Both the position numbers and the translations under genes were made by a program. DNA of 15,844 nt, taken from an uncultured Oscillospiraceae bacterium. GTDB lineage: Bacteria; Bacillota; Clostridia; Oscillospirales; Ruminococcaceae. The notes beneath the pieces are model-generated. The model saw only the letters and a list, made by a program, of their open reading frames with translations. It ran no database searches and was not told where the DNA came from. The DNA is taken from contig CAJUMS010000063.1 in the NCBI GenBank assembly GCA_910587465.1, forward strand, positions 1 to 15,844. Direction: 5' to 3'. Positions 6,479-14,019 of the stretch are shown here, piece by piece. The stretch's first letter is position 1, and the number at the start of each line of letters is the position of its first letter.

Positions 6479-7243
6479 ATGAAAAAAATCTTTATCTTTA
6501 TGATCTGCACTGTGCTCTTAACGGGCTGCTCAAATACGCAGAACGAATCGCCGGATGTTTCCGATATGTCCGACAGCCGCGGCATTTCCGATGCCGGTTT
6601 GACCGACACGTCTCTGCTTCCCGTCGGGAATAACGATAATGCGCCGTTTGTTCTTACGGGCGATTTTACTGAGGACGGAATAGTCGTTGATATGAACGCC
6701 GAACAGAATTACACGGTAACGCTCGACTGCGCATTCGGCACGGAGAACCCCTGCTTCAGCGCCCACGAACCTCCCGCGGACGTAACCCTCGGCAAACAGG
6801 AGCGTTACGGCGCGGGCACGCTCGGCTCGGTGACGCTCGAAAGCTGCAAGACCGTTTTCGCGTATTACTCGGGCTATTGCAAAAGCGTTTATCATGAGGG
6901 CGTAATAACGGGCGATATCACGCTTAAAGGCATATTAAGCGCAAAGGGCGACGGCTCGCCGTATTTTTGCCCGTATCCCGAAAGCCTTAAAGAGACGGGA
7001 ATACCGAGCTTTTACGTAAGCCCTGTTTTCGGCGGAAATATCTTCCCCGTAAAAATGCCCGACGGTACAGAAAAATATCTTAGCTCAATGATGATCTTCC
7101 TTGACGATACAGCCGAAAGCTATCGGAAGGACGCTCCCGCCGAGGCGGAGATAACGTTCAAGAGCCTTGCATACGACACGGGCAGCGTTAATTCATGGGT
7201 ACGCGTACACGTCACGCCCGAGACGATAAGCGTCAGCGAATAA
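6479..7243 (+). CDS. Lipoprotein of unknown function (254 residues)
   Basis: I do not recognise the family. The signal MKKIFIFMICTVLLTGC has lipobox LTGC with lipidated Cys17. A Ser/Asp-rich linker (SPDVSDMSDSRGISDAGLTD, 25-44) resembles those of the GH5 and DHHW lipoproteins in this window. The mature domain, roughly residues 55-254, alternates short hydrophobic strands and looks beta-rich. It has further cysteines in LDCAFGTENPC, SCKTVFAYYSGYC and YFCPY. No catalytic motif is visible. The ATG at 6479 follows CGAGG by 8 bases and has its own consensus promoter. It is monocistronic: the next genes run on the other strand. Divergence from the GH5 gene is the only contextual hint, and co-regulation is possible. 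Confidence 0.8.
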   Translation: MKKIFIFMICTVLLTGCSNTQNESPDVSDMSDSRGISDAGLTDTSLLPVGNNDNAPFVLTGDFTEDGIVVDMNAEQNYTVTLDCAFGTENPCFSAHEPPADVTLGKQERYGAGTLGSVTLESCKTVFAYYSGYCKSVYHEGVITGDITLKGILSAKGDGSPYFCPYPESLKETGIPSFYVSPVFGGNIFPVKMPDGTEKYLSSMMIFLDDTAESYRKDAPAEAEITFKSLAYDTGSVNSWVRVHVTPETISVSE

Positions 7244-7249
7244 ACAAAA

Positions 7250-7278
7250 CAGCCCCCGCATTCAATTACGGGGGGCTG
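7250..7278. terminator. Convergent terminator ending the MBOAT-FkbH-ACP operon
   Basis: CAGCCCCC (7250-7257) pairs with GGGGGCTG (7271-7278) around a 13-base loop. On the minus strand the stem is followed by TTTTGTTTATT, a good T-tract, so it ends the acyl carrier protein operon. On the plus strand it is followed by AAATTATTTCTT, weaker, and closes the lipoprotein gene. Confidence 0.8.
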
Positions 7279-7281
7279 AAA

Positions 7282-7527
7282 TTATTTCTTAGCTCTCTCG
7301 GCGATGATATTCATCATCTCGCCGACGTTCTTCATGCCGCTTACCTCTTTCATAGTAAACCGCATCTTGAACTCCTTCTCGACCGCCGAGATCAGCGTGA
7401 TATGCTCCAAGCTGTCCCAAGCCTCGATATCGTCGGCGGTGGTGCTGTCGGACAGCTCGATGCCGTCATCATCAAACACATCGCGAAACACCGTCGTGAG
7501 CCTGATCTTGACCGTATTCTTATCCAT
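7282..7527 (-). CDS. Acyl carrier protein, partner of the FkbH enzyme
   Basis: A phosphopantetheine carrier that would hold an acyl group as a thioester in the cytoplasm. From the chosen start it has 81 residues. The attachment motif is WDSLEHI, with Ser39 as the modified residue. The flanking helices VKIRLTTVFRDVFDD (6-20) and ISAVEKEFKMRF fit the four-helix acyl carrier fold. Two ATGs are close. The one at 7533 has GAGGAG almost against it, whereas 7527 has it 7 bases away, so 7527 is preferred. The first 8 bases overlap the end of fkbH, so the two are coupled. It stands next to FkbH rather than fatty-acid genes, which argues for a dedicated carrier. No phosphopantetheinyl transferase lies in the window. 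Confidence 0.93.
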   Translation of the reverse strand: MDKNTVKIRLTTVFRDVFDDDGIELSDSTTADDIEAWDSLEHITLISAVEKEFKMRFTMKEVSGMKNVGEMMNIIAERAKK

Positions 7528-9319
7528 TTCCATTCTCCTCGTCGTTTATTTTTATCGCCGTGGTTTTAGGCGTATAATTTGCTGTTTCAAGGCGCCAAAC
7601 GGTATTTCCATCGTCGTCCGCGGAGACTTGCACGAATCCGAATTCCTCGTAAAGCTTTGCAACCATACCGTTCTTTTTGGTGGGATAATAGTACCCGATT
7701 ATCTTCTCAACGCCCGCCTTTTGACATTCCTCAACAAGTCTGTCAAGCATTGCAAGCTCCATTTCGCGCTTGAGCACGCGGCAGCTCATCAGCCACAGCT
7801 CAACGTGCAGCGACTTGCCGTCCTTTTTACCGATAACGACCGAAACAATACCGTTGTCGCCGAACTTGTCCTCCAGTCTGCCGCACAGTCTTATATAACC
7901 GTCATCGGCTGCGACAGATTCCATTTCGGTCTGTGTGTAGCGCTTTGTCGTCAGATTGAACTGATTGCTCTTATTGGTGAGCTGAGTGATACGCGGGATA
8001 TGCACAGGATCGAAATCGCGTATCTCCGCTTTCATTTCAAGGCTCTGCAAAAACTCTCCATAACTCGCGAACTTCTTTTCTGCAGCCGCCCTCTCGGCGT
8101 TTGCGCGGTACATCTCCCCCCTTGCCGCGTCGTCAGCGGACAGCGACGTTACCTCAAAGAACCCACACTTATCTAGCGCGCGGATACATTCCTCGGGGTT
8201 GTCGAAGTCAATGACCGTGACCTCGGGTAGCTGCGTACGGACTATCTCACGCTCCGCGGGGTTATCGTCGACAAAAACAAAGCTCTCCGGCAACAGGTTA
8301 AGCTCCCGCGCCGTTTCCTCGAGATTTCTCCACTTCTCCTCCCAATTCGCCTTGATACACGCGAAATCGTCGGGGTGCAGCACCGCGTCGGGGTGGTTAA
8401 GCCCCTCGAACGCGTTTTCGCGATCGTTCTTCGAGCATACCGTGAGCAGAACGCCAAGCTCCTTATGCGCCTTGATATACTGCTGCAAGCGCAAAAAGCT
8501 CTGTCCCTCGGAGGTCTCGCTGCCTATCTCGATACCCGACTGCCCGTCGTCGCCGATAACACCACCCCAAAGCGTGTTGTCAAGGTCAAGCGCGAGCACC
8601 TTCTTGTTCCGTCCCATGACCGAGCAAACGATATTAGCGAGACTGTACGCGAATTCGGGTATAGCCGAAACGCTCATCGCGTACTTGTACAAATGCCAGT
8701 GCCGCAGCTCGTGCCATCGCTCCAGTCCGTAAGCCGCCGAAAGATAGTTGATATCGTGCACATAGAAATTCTTGTGAGACTGCGCGTAGTCGTATAATCG
8801 ACAGTTGAGCCGCGTGATAAAGTCGATACGCCCGTAGGCGCAGCCGACCTCGCGGTTGCCGAGAAGTCTCTCGCTCGGCAGCTCAAAGTTGTTCTGAATG
8901 ATAACACACCCAAACTTCTCCGAAATCGCCGTCCACATTCGCTCGTAGCGCTCGTATTCGTGGTTCAGCTTATCGGCGACCGACTGCGCGTCTTCGTTGA
9001 CGCGCGGTTTCTCCTCGATATTGCGCGACGTCGTATGAATGAACACCAGCTCAGGCTTGAACTCGTCCAACTCCTTACTGCCAAAAACCGCGTCGTTAAA
9101 GTACTGCGCGTACTCGGATTCATAAAAGCTCGGCGCTATTCCCCTGTCGCGCAGAAACAACTCCAGTATCTTTATGATATCGGAAGTCGTCGACCCACCC
9201 AATACAGCTATTTTAAGCGGCACAGCGCCCTGCCCGCGGTCCTTTAAAACGCGCAGCAGCCTTCTTTTGATCTGCATTATCATATCCCCGTCAAACGGAC
9301 GGCTAAGCTCAGGCAGCAT
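7520..9319 (-). CDS. FkbH-family HAD-like acyl-ACP loading enzyme
   Basis: Characterised FkbH proteins take 1,3-bisphosphoglycerate, remove phosphate and transfer the glyceryl unit to an ACP. Of 599 residues, 1-230 form an SGNH-like N-terminal region (IAVLGGSTTSD at 38-48). The HAD core has LALDLDNTLWGGVIGDDG (242-259, nucleophile Asp245), TVCSKND (293-299) and FVFVDDNPAERE (347-358). The C-terminal GNAT-like domain is about 425-580, with NQFNLTTKRYT (452-462) and VELWLMSCRVLKREME (506-521). The start at 9319 has GGAGGA exactly 6 bases upstream; the TTG at 9337 would put that ribosome site inside the gene. It lies 14 bases after the DHHW lipoprotein gene. None of the dehydrogenases or methyltransferase needed for methoxymalonyl-ACP is nearby. 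Confidence 0.92.
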   Translation of the reverse strand: MLPELSRPFDGDMIMQIKRRLLRVLKDRGQGAVPLKIAVLGGSTTSDIIKILELFLRDRGIAPSFYESEYAQYFNDAVFGSKELDEFKPELVFIHTTSRNIEEKPRVNEDAQSVADKLNHEYERYERMWTAISEKFGCVIIQNNFELPSERLLGNREVGCAYGRIDFITRLNCRLYDYAQSHKNFYVHDINYLSAAYGLERWHELRHWHLYKYAMSVSAIPEFAYSLANIVCSVMGRNKKVLALDLDNTLWGGVIGDDGQSGIEIGSETSEGQSFLRLQQYIKAHKELGVLLTVCSKNDRENAFEGLNHPDAVLHPDDFACIKANWEEKWRNLEETARELNLLPESFVFVDDNPAEREIVRTQLPEVTVIDFDNPEECIRALDKCGFFEVTSLSADDAARGEMYRANAERAAAEKKFASYGEFLQSLEMKAEIRDFDPVHIPRITQLTNKSNQFNLTTKRYTQTEMESVAADDGYIRLCGRLEDKFGDNGIVSVVIGKKDGKSLHVELWLMSCRVLKREMELAMLDRLVEECQKAGVEKIIGYYYPTKKNGMVAKLYEEFGFVQVSADDDGNTVWRLETANYTPKTTAIKINDEENGNG

Positions 9320-9333
9320 TTGTTGTCCTCCAA

Positions 9334-10497
9334 TCAAAGTTTATCGGCGAGTTTGTATTGATTATCGCCCGTTGCGCTGAATGAATTCATGCAGAACAGT
9401 ACGTCTGTCAAACCCTCGTCCTTGACAAGCTGCGAAATGCTCTTCTCGAAACCGCGCATATCGACCACCCAGATATCCTCGAACGAATTCGCAAGACACG
9501 GCGCGAAAGCGTTTCCGTAGCTGTCCTTGACAATGACAAGCTTTCGTCCGTTACCGACGTCGGTATGAACGTGCGCCACCTCGCCGTCGCCGCCGAAAAA
9601 TACCAAATACCACTGAACCACCGCGAGATTGTCAAGCGTTTTAAGGAACATTCCCGCCTCATACGGATTCTCAAGGCTCTGCGTATAATAAGTGACTGTG
9701 TATTCATTCTTGGGCTTATAATATGTGAACTTATCGGGATTATTTCTTACAAGAGGATTATCGCCGCTGTAACCGTACATAGTGCCAACGTAGCCCTCCA
9801 TAGTCACCGTCTCGTAGTCGGACAGCGGAGCAAACGGCACCTGCGCGGTCTTGGCAAATTCCTCTGCGGCATAGTAAGCGCCAAGCGGCTGCCAATGGTG
9901 GTCGGTACGGAAGTAGATATCCTCGTCAACGTGCCGAGAGAGAGCCGTATATGCGTCTACGGGGATCACCCCGTCCAGATAGCCGTTCAGATAGTCGATA
10001 TTATCCCATTCGCTGCCCGACATATACGCAAGGTCATCGGGAAGATAGAACGACACTGCTGTAGGAGCTACGAGCGAAAACACGTTAACGTTATCTCCGA
10101 CCATCTGCTTGAGCTTGCTGAGCGTTTCGGCGTAGTTCTGCCCTCTCTCGTAACCGCCGCCGTAAAGGTCGATAGCGCGACCGTCATCCAAAACCAGAAC
10201 CGAACCCGACATCTCTCCGCCCTGATTATCCGTTGGAACAACGGGCTTGTCGTGAGAAGTGCTCTCATCGGTGCTTTGAGTGATCTGCGAGCTTTCAACC
10301 GTGCTCCCGGGAACGCTGTCCGTACTTTCGGAATCGCTTACGCTGCTCAAACTGTCCGATTTATTTCCCGTTGATCCTTCCGAAGAAATGGAATCAAGAC
10401 CCGAAGTTCCCGAATCGTCGTCCCGACTTATTTTTTCACAGGCTGTCAGCGACATAAACAGCGCCGCCGTTACCAGCACAGAAATTGCCTTTTTCAT
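9334..10497 (-). CDS. DHHW-motif lipoprotein, AlgX/AlgJ (SGNH)-like
   Basis: A predicted extracytoplasmic SGNH-type acyltransferase or esterase of 387 residues. The signal MKKAISVLVTAALFMSLTAC has lipidated Cys20. A long Ser/Asp/Thr-rich linker runs to about residue 90. The catalytic domain opens GEMSGSVLVLDDGRA (94-108) and QNYAET (120-125). It carries the family motif RTDHHW (197-202), likely catalytic Asp199 and His201, and the nucleophile segment IVKDSYGNAFAP near residue 330. In AlgX/AlgJ the same Asp-His-Ser set O-acetylates alginate. ATG 10497 has AGGAGG 8 bases upstream. It is about 60% similar by eye to the upstream DHHW protein but lipid-anchored and lacks that protein's N-terminal segment. 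It is co-directional with the MBOAT and FkbH genes, so a shared acyl-transfer role is likely; the substrate is unknown. Confidence 0.88.
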   Translation of the reverse strand: MKKAISVLVTAALFMSLTACEKISRDDDSGTSGLDSISSEGSTGNKSDSLSSVSDSESTDSVPGSTVESSQITQSTDESTSHDKPVVPTDNQGGEMSGSVLVLDDGRAIDLYGGGYERGQNYAETLSKLKQMVGDNVNVFSLVAPTAVSFYLPDDLAYMSGSEWDNIDYLNGYLDGVIPVDAYTALSRHVDEDIYFRTDHHWQPLGAYYAAEEFAKTAQVPFAPLSDYETVTMEGYVGTMYGYSGDNPLVRNNPDKFTYYKPKNEYTVTYYTQSLENPYEAGMFLKTLDNLAVVQWYLVFFGGDGEVAHVHTDVGNGRKLVIVKDSYGNAFAPCLANSFEDIWVVDMRGFEKSISQLVKDEGLTDVLFCMNSFSATGDNQYKLADKL

Positions 10498-10555
10498 TAT
10501 ATTTTCCTCCTAAATATGTATATAGTATGGCATAAAAAATGCCGTTTTAATTTAG

Positions 10556-10963
10556 ATGTCACAAAATATTGACAAGATGATGTTCTCGCCGAGCCTTTTT
10601 TGTACACGTTAAACGTTTCAGCGTAATTCTGTCTTCCCAAATTGCTCCCGCCGAACAGCACCAATCCGCACCATCGTTCAACACCATAACGATGCCCGAC
10701 ATTTCTCCTCTGTTTTCGTTGTCCGCAACATTAGGCTTGCTGTGAGCGGTGCTCTCGACGGTACTTTCCGCACTGTTTTCAATACTGCTCCCAGGCGGAC
10801 TTTCCGAACCGCCGGCCAAAATATCCAACCCTCCGACAAATACGTTCGGCTCCCTGCCCGGACAGTCAGACAGTATATCGGACTGCCCCGCGCTGCATGC
10901 CGTAAGCGACAGCATAGCCGCTGTCAACGCCCAGAGTGACCAAGTAGTCTTTGCCTTTTTCAA
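10556..10963 (-). pseudogene. Decayed third copy of the DHHW lipoprotein gene
   Basis: From a TTG at 10963 (AAGGGGG upstream), the frame gives a lipoprotein signal with lipobox SLTAC and a linker close to the intact lipoprotein's (STVESTAHSKP and NRGEMSGIVMVLNDG, matching its STVESS and GGEMSGSVLVLDDG). After the DG the homology shifts frame: LVLFGGSNLGRQNYAET aligns with the intact DLYGGGYERGQNYAET. After YKK it shifts again to LGENIILSIF, aligning with the intact VGDNVNVFSL. The sequence then stops, so the DHHW and Ser motifs are absent. Two frameshifts plus loss of about 60% of the gene indicate a duplication that has decayed. The signal peptide and Ser-rich linker could still be made as a useless 134-residue product. 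Confidence 0.85.
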
Positions 10964-11135
10964 GACATATTCCCCCTTTTAAGAACACGTCCCAACGGAC
11001 GGGTTCTAAGATTTACATGTTTATAATAGCATTAAAATGTCAATTTTCCGTCAAAAAAGTCTGAAACATTATTTACAATATTCTTACAATTTTATGAAGA
11101 TTAAAGGGTCGCCTCCTTTTGTAGACGTTTCGGTC
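10964..11135 (-). other. Intergenic gap between DHHW gene and the decayed copy, no gene seen
   Basis: 172 AT-rich bases. An imperfect hairpin, AGAAC..GTCC with GGAC..GTTCT, covers 10982-11007, just before the pseudogene's ribosome site. A TTGACA on the minus strand near 11038-11043 has no correctly spaced -10. A direct repeat of TTACAAT lies around 11074-11092. I see no convincing promoter or terminator, so the operon transcript probably runs through. Confidence 0.4.
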
Positions 11136-12602
11136 TCAGATTATATTGGAAAGATTTTCCTGATTAACGCCCGTAGCGCTCGACGGGTTCATTGCGAACA
11201 GCAGGTCGGTAATTCCCTCGGACTTGCACAGCTCGGTCACGCTTCTCTCGAAATAGCGCATATCCACCACCCATATCTCCTCAAATGAGTTTGTGAGGAA
11301 CGGCGGCAACGCATTGCCGTAGCTGTCCTTGATAATCATCAGTCTGCGCCCGTTGTGGCAATCGGTGTTGACGTTGACCGCGTAGTTGTCGCCGCAGATA
11401 TTGACGAGATACCAGCTTACCACATCAAGGCTGTCTATATCAAGCATAAGCGCGCCAGTGTATTGATATTCCAGCGCCTGAGAATAGTAATCGGTCGTGA
11501 ACTCGTTTTGCGGCTTATAATAGGTGAACGTCTCGGGATTATCCCTGATAAGCTGATTTTCGCCGCTGTAGCCGTACAGCGTACCCACATAGCCCTCGCG
11601 GGATATTTTCTCGAAATTTTCGTCGTTCAGCTCCGCAAAGTCAACCTGCGCCATTCTTGCGAACTCTTGAGCCGCATAGTAAGCGCCCAGCGACGACCAG
11701 TGATGATCGGTGCGCATAAAGATGTCCTCGGAGGTGTGTTGTTCAAAGACGGAATACGCGTCTATCGGGATAACGCCGTCAAAAAAGCCGTTGGTATAGT
11801 CGATAACATCCCACTCGTTGCCCGCGAGATCAGCGTGCTCCTCGGGCATATAGAACGACACCGCCGTCGGCGAAATGAGCGAATAAACGTTCACGCCGTC
11901 GCCGAGTATCTGCTTGTAGTTATTGATAGTCTCCGCGTAGTGCTGACCTCCCGAATAGCTTCCCCCCGACAGCGCCAGAGCGCGTCCGTCGTTCAAGACG
12001 AACACCGTACCCGACATCATTCCGCCATTGGGGTCGATATCGTTCGGCTTTTCGGAGCTTGTAACGGTCGACGTCGTGCTTGACGAAGTCGTGGTGCTTG
12101 ACGACGAAGACGAAGTCGCGGGCGGCGTAACAACGACAACGGGCGGCTTTTTCGACGTCGAACTCGAGCTGTCAGAACGGTCGGGTCTGCTCTCGATATT
12201 CGGCAAAGGACCGTGCAGCGTCTCGCCGCTGCCGTACTTGATGCCGAGATTAGCCCTGAATGCCGAGATCATAGACTTAAACGTGCTCCTCATTGGCACG
12301 GTATCGTTGTAAAATTCCGCGAAATCCTTGGTGAATTCGCCCTTGAAGTAGCTCTCAAACGTGAACGTCGGGCACTTCGCGAGGTTACGATTCTCCTCCT
12401 CGGAGATAGTCGGGCGCTCTCCGAAAGTCATAAACAGCGCACCAAACGCGAATATCGCAATAATAACAGCGATATTCAGGCTGAACAAATTGTTTTCGCG
12501 CCGCCTTGCCTTTGCCAGAACGCGCCTTTTCTGACGTTCGAGGCGCTGCTCGCGCTCCTCCTTTTCGGCGGCAAGCTGCCTGCTGCTCTTTTTCTCTGCC
12601 AT
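11136..12602 (-). CDS. Membrane-anchored DHHW-motif protein, AlgX/AlgJ (SGNH)-like
   Basis: 488 residues. A highly charged, possibly coiled cytoplasmic head (1-37, rich in Lys/Arg/Glu) is followed by one membrane segment at about 40-60, so the rest lies outside the cell. Residues 63-130 are the usual DHHW N-terminal region (EEENRNLAKCPTFTFESYF, EFYNDTVPMRSTF). A low-complexity Ser/Thr/Pro linker (142-183) leads to the SGNH-like domain: MMSGTVFVLNDGRA (195-208), HYAET (221-225), MRTDHHW (296-302; Asp299 and His301 likely catalytic) and IIKDSYGNALPPF near 415-425 with the presumed Ser nucleophile. ATG 12602 follows GGGGG by 7 bases and lies 13 bases after the MBOAT gene. By analogy with AlgJ/AlgX or DltD, it would work with the MBOAT protein at the outer membrane face. 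Substrate unknown. Confidence 0.9.
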   Translation of the reverse strand: MAEKKSSRQLAAEKEEREQRLERQKRRVLAKARRRENNLFSLNIAVIIAIFAFGALFMTFGERPTISEEENRNLAKCPTFTFESYFKGEFTKDFAEFYNDTVPMRSTFKSMISAFRANLGIKYGSGETLHGPLPNIESRPDRSDSSSSTSKKPPVVVVTPPATSSSSSSTTTSSSTTSTVTSSEKPNDIDPNGGMMSGTVFVLNDGRALALSGGSYSGGQHYAETINNYKQILGDGVNVYSLISPTAVSFYMPEEHADLAGNEWDVIDYTNGFFDGVIPIDAYSVFEQHTSEDIFMRTDHHWSSLGAYYAAQEFARMAQVDFAELNDENFEKISREGYVGTLYGYSGENQLIRDNPETFTYYKPQNEFTTDYYSQALEYQYTGALMLDIDSLDVVSWYLVNICGDNYAVNVNTDCHNGRRLMIIKDSYGNALPPFLTNSFEEIWVVDMRYFERSVTELCKSEGITDLLFAMNPSSATGVNQENLSNII

Positions 12603-12615
12603 TCATGAACCCCCG

Positions 12616-14019
12616 TTAATAATTCCAGTACAGAAACGCGTTTGTAGTCGCGTCCACCATCAGTATGCTACTCATAATAAGCAGTATCGCGCATACAGCC
12701 GTACCCGATATCGACAAAGCGGTCTTAGCCTCGAGCGAACGCGCCGCAAGCTTTTTCCCGAGATCGATAAGCGGAAACGTACAAATGATCGCCACGATAA
12801 TAAGCCACAGGTTTGCGCTCAGCGACATAGCCTCGAACGAACTGCTCCAGCCGTTGGGATTTAACGGCGTAATGTTGCGGAAAAACAGCTTGAGCTGCCC
12901 AAAATCCTCAAAGTAGAAAATACCGTATCCGATAAAAATCACTGATTTGCTGTAAATATGCCGTATCACAAGAGGTATCTTGTTCATGCGCTTTTTCCCG
13001 ATAAGCGTTTCGAATACTATAAACGCACCGTAATACAATCCCCAGATGACGTAATTCCACGACGCACCGTGCCAGATACCCGTACACAGCCACACCAGAA
13101 ACAGACTGAAATACTTGTTTCTGTGACCGAAGAACGTTATCGGCATAAGATAATCGCGGAAAAACGACCCGAGCGAGATATGCCACCTCTGCCAGAACTC
13201 TTGGATATCCTTGCAGATATAGGGGTGATTGAAGTTTTCGTTAAAGTGAAAGCCGAATATTCGCCCCATTCCGATAGCCATGTCGGAATAGCCCGAAAAG
13301 TCAAAATAGATATACAGTGAATATATTATGATACCGTACCATGTACCCGTGACAGTGAGGCTGTCAATACTCTTTCCGATAGTGTTCTCGACGATCCTGA
13401 AAAGCTGATCGGCAAGCACGACTTTTTTCGCAAGTCCGACTACCAGTCTGGTCAAGCCCTCGCTGAGGTCCTTCATTGTGGTCTTACGGTAGTCGATCTC
13501 CTCCGCGATAGTACTGTAACGCACAATAGGTCCGGCGATCAGCTGCGGGAACAAACAGATGTAGAGAAGTAATTTCGGAAAGCTCTTTTGCGGCTCGACC
13601 TTCCCCCAGTAGCAGTCTACGATATACGAGATTATCTGAAACGTGTAAAAGCTGATACCCGCCATTATCACGATCTCGGGCACGGGAAACTTCGCTCCGA
13701 AGATAGCGTTGACGTTCTCGACCAGAAATCCGCTGTACTTGAATACGGCGATCATTCCGATATTGTATACCAGTCCGCCCCCCACGATAAGCTTCTGCAG
13801 TTTTTCGCTCTTGACCGCGCCGATACCTATTCCGACGAAATAATTTATCACTGCCGACAGCAGCAAAAACAATATCCTCACGGGCTCTCCCCAAGCGTAA
13901 AACATCAGCGAAAAAACAATCAGCACAATGTTCTTACCCTTAAGCGGCTTTACAAGTCCATACACGATAAGGCAAAGCGGCAGAAAAAGGTACATGAAAA
14001 TAAGGCTGGAAAATATCAT
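12616..14019 (-). CDS. MBOAT-family membrane O-acyltransferase (AlgI/DltB-like)
   Basis: A polytopic membrane protein of 467 residues that would move an acyl group from a cytoplasmic donor to an extracytoplasmic acceptor. It starts MIFSSLIFMYLFLPLCLIVY, typical of AlgI/PatA proteins. Family landmarks: NYFVGIGI (59-66), FPQLIAGPIVRY (157-168), YIYFDFSGYSDMAIGMGRIF (236-255), NFNHPY (262-267), EFWQRWHISLGSFFRDYL (274-291) and TGIWHGASWNYVIWG (313-327). The two family histidines, His280 and His317, are both present. It ends AFLYWNY, as is common. ATG 14019 has GGGGAG 7 bases upstream; a TTG at 14034 would place that ribosome site inside the gene. It is the first gene of the six-member operon. 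DltB, its best-studied relative in Gram-positives, takes its acyl group from a carrier protein, and this operon encodes one. Confidence 0.96.
   Translation of the reverse strand: MIFSSLIFMYLFLPLCLIVYGLVKPLKGKNIVLIVFSLMFYAWGEPVRILFLLLSAVINYFVGIGIGAVKSEKLQKLIVGGGLVYNIGMIAVFKYSGFLVENVNAIFGAKFPVPEIVIMAGISFYTFQIISYIVDCYWGKVEPQKSFPKLLLYICLFPQLIAGPIVRYSTIAEEIDYRKTTMKDLSEGLTRLVVGLAKKVVLADQLFRIVENTIGKSIDSLTVTGTWYGIIIYSLYIYFDFSGYSDMAIGMGRIFGFHFNENFNHPYICKDIQEFWQRWHISLGSFFRDYLMPITFFGHRNKYFSLFLVWLCTGIWHGASWNYVIWGLYYGAFIVFETLIGKKRMNKIPLVIRHIYSKSVIFIGYGIFYFEDFGQLKLFFRNITPLNPNGWSSSFEAMSLSANLWLIIVAIICTFPLIDLGKKLAARSLEAKTALSISGTAVCAILLIMSSILMVDATTNAFLYWNY

Noticed and set aside
7304..8176. Plus-strand open frame of 290 codons across the ACP and fkbH genes
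   Set aside because: It crosses two conserved minus-strand genes and their coupled junction; no independent support.
7520..9319. FkbH-ACP as part of a polyketide methoxymalonyl pathway
   Set aside because: No methyltransferase, acyl-ACP dehydrogenase, 3-hydroxyacyl dehydrogenase or polyketide synthase gene is present; the neighbours are acyl-transfer and surface genes.
9320..9337. TTG at 9337 as the fkbH start
   Set aside because: It would place the GGAGGA ribosome site inside the coding region; ATG 9319 has ideal spacing.
9565..10374. Plus-strand open frame of 269 codons inside the DHHW lipoprotein gene
   Set aside because: Antisense shadow. The minus-strand frame has a lipobox, the DHHW motif and a strong Shine-Dalgarno site.
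11355..12083. Plus-strand open frame of 242 codons inside the membrane DHHW gene
   Set aside because: Antisense shadow of the SGNH-like domain, with no initiation signals.
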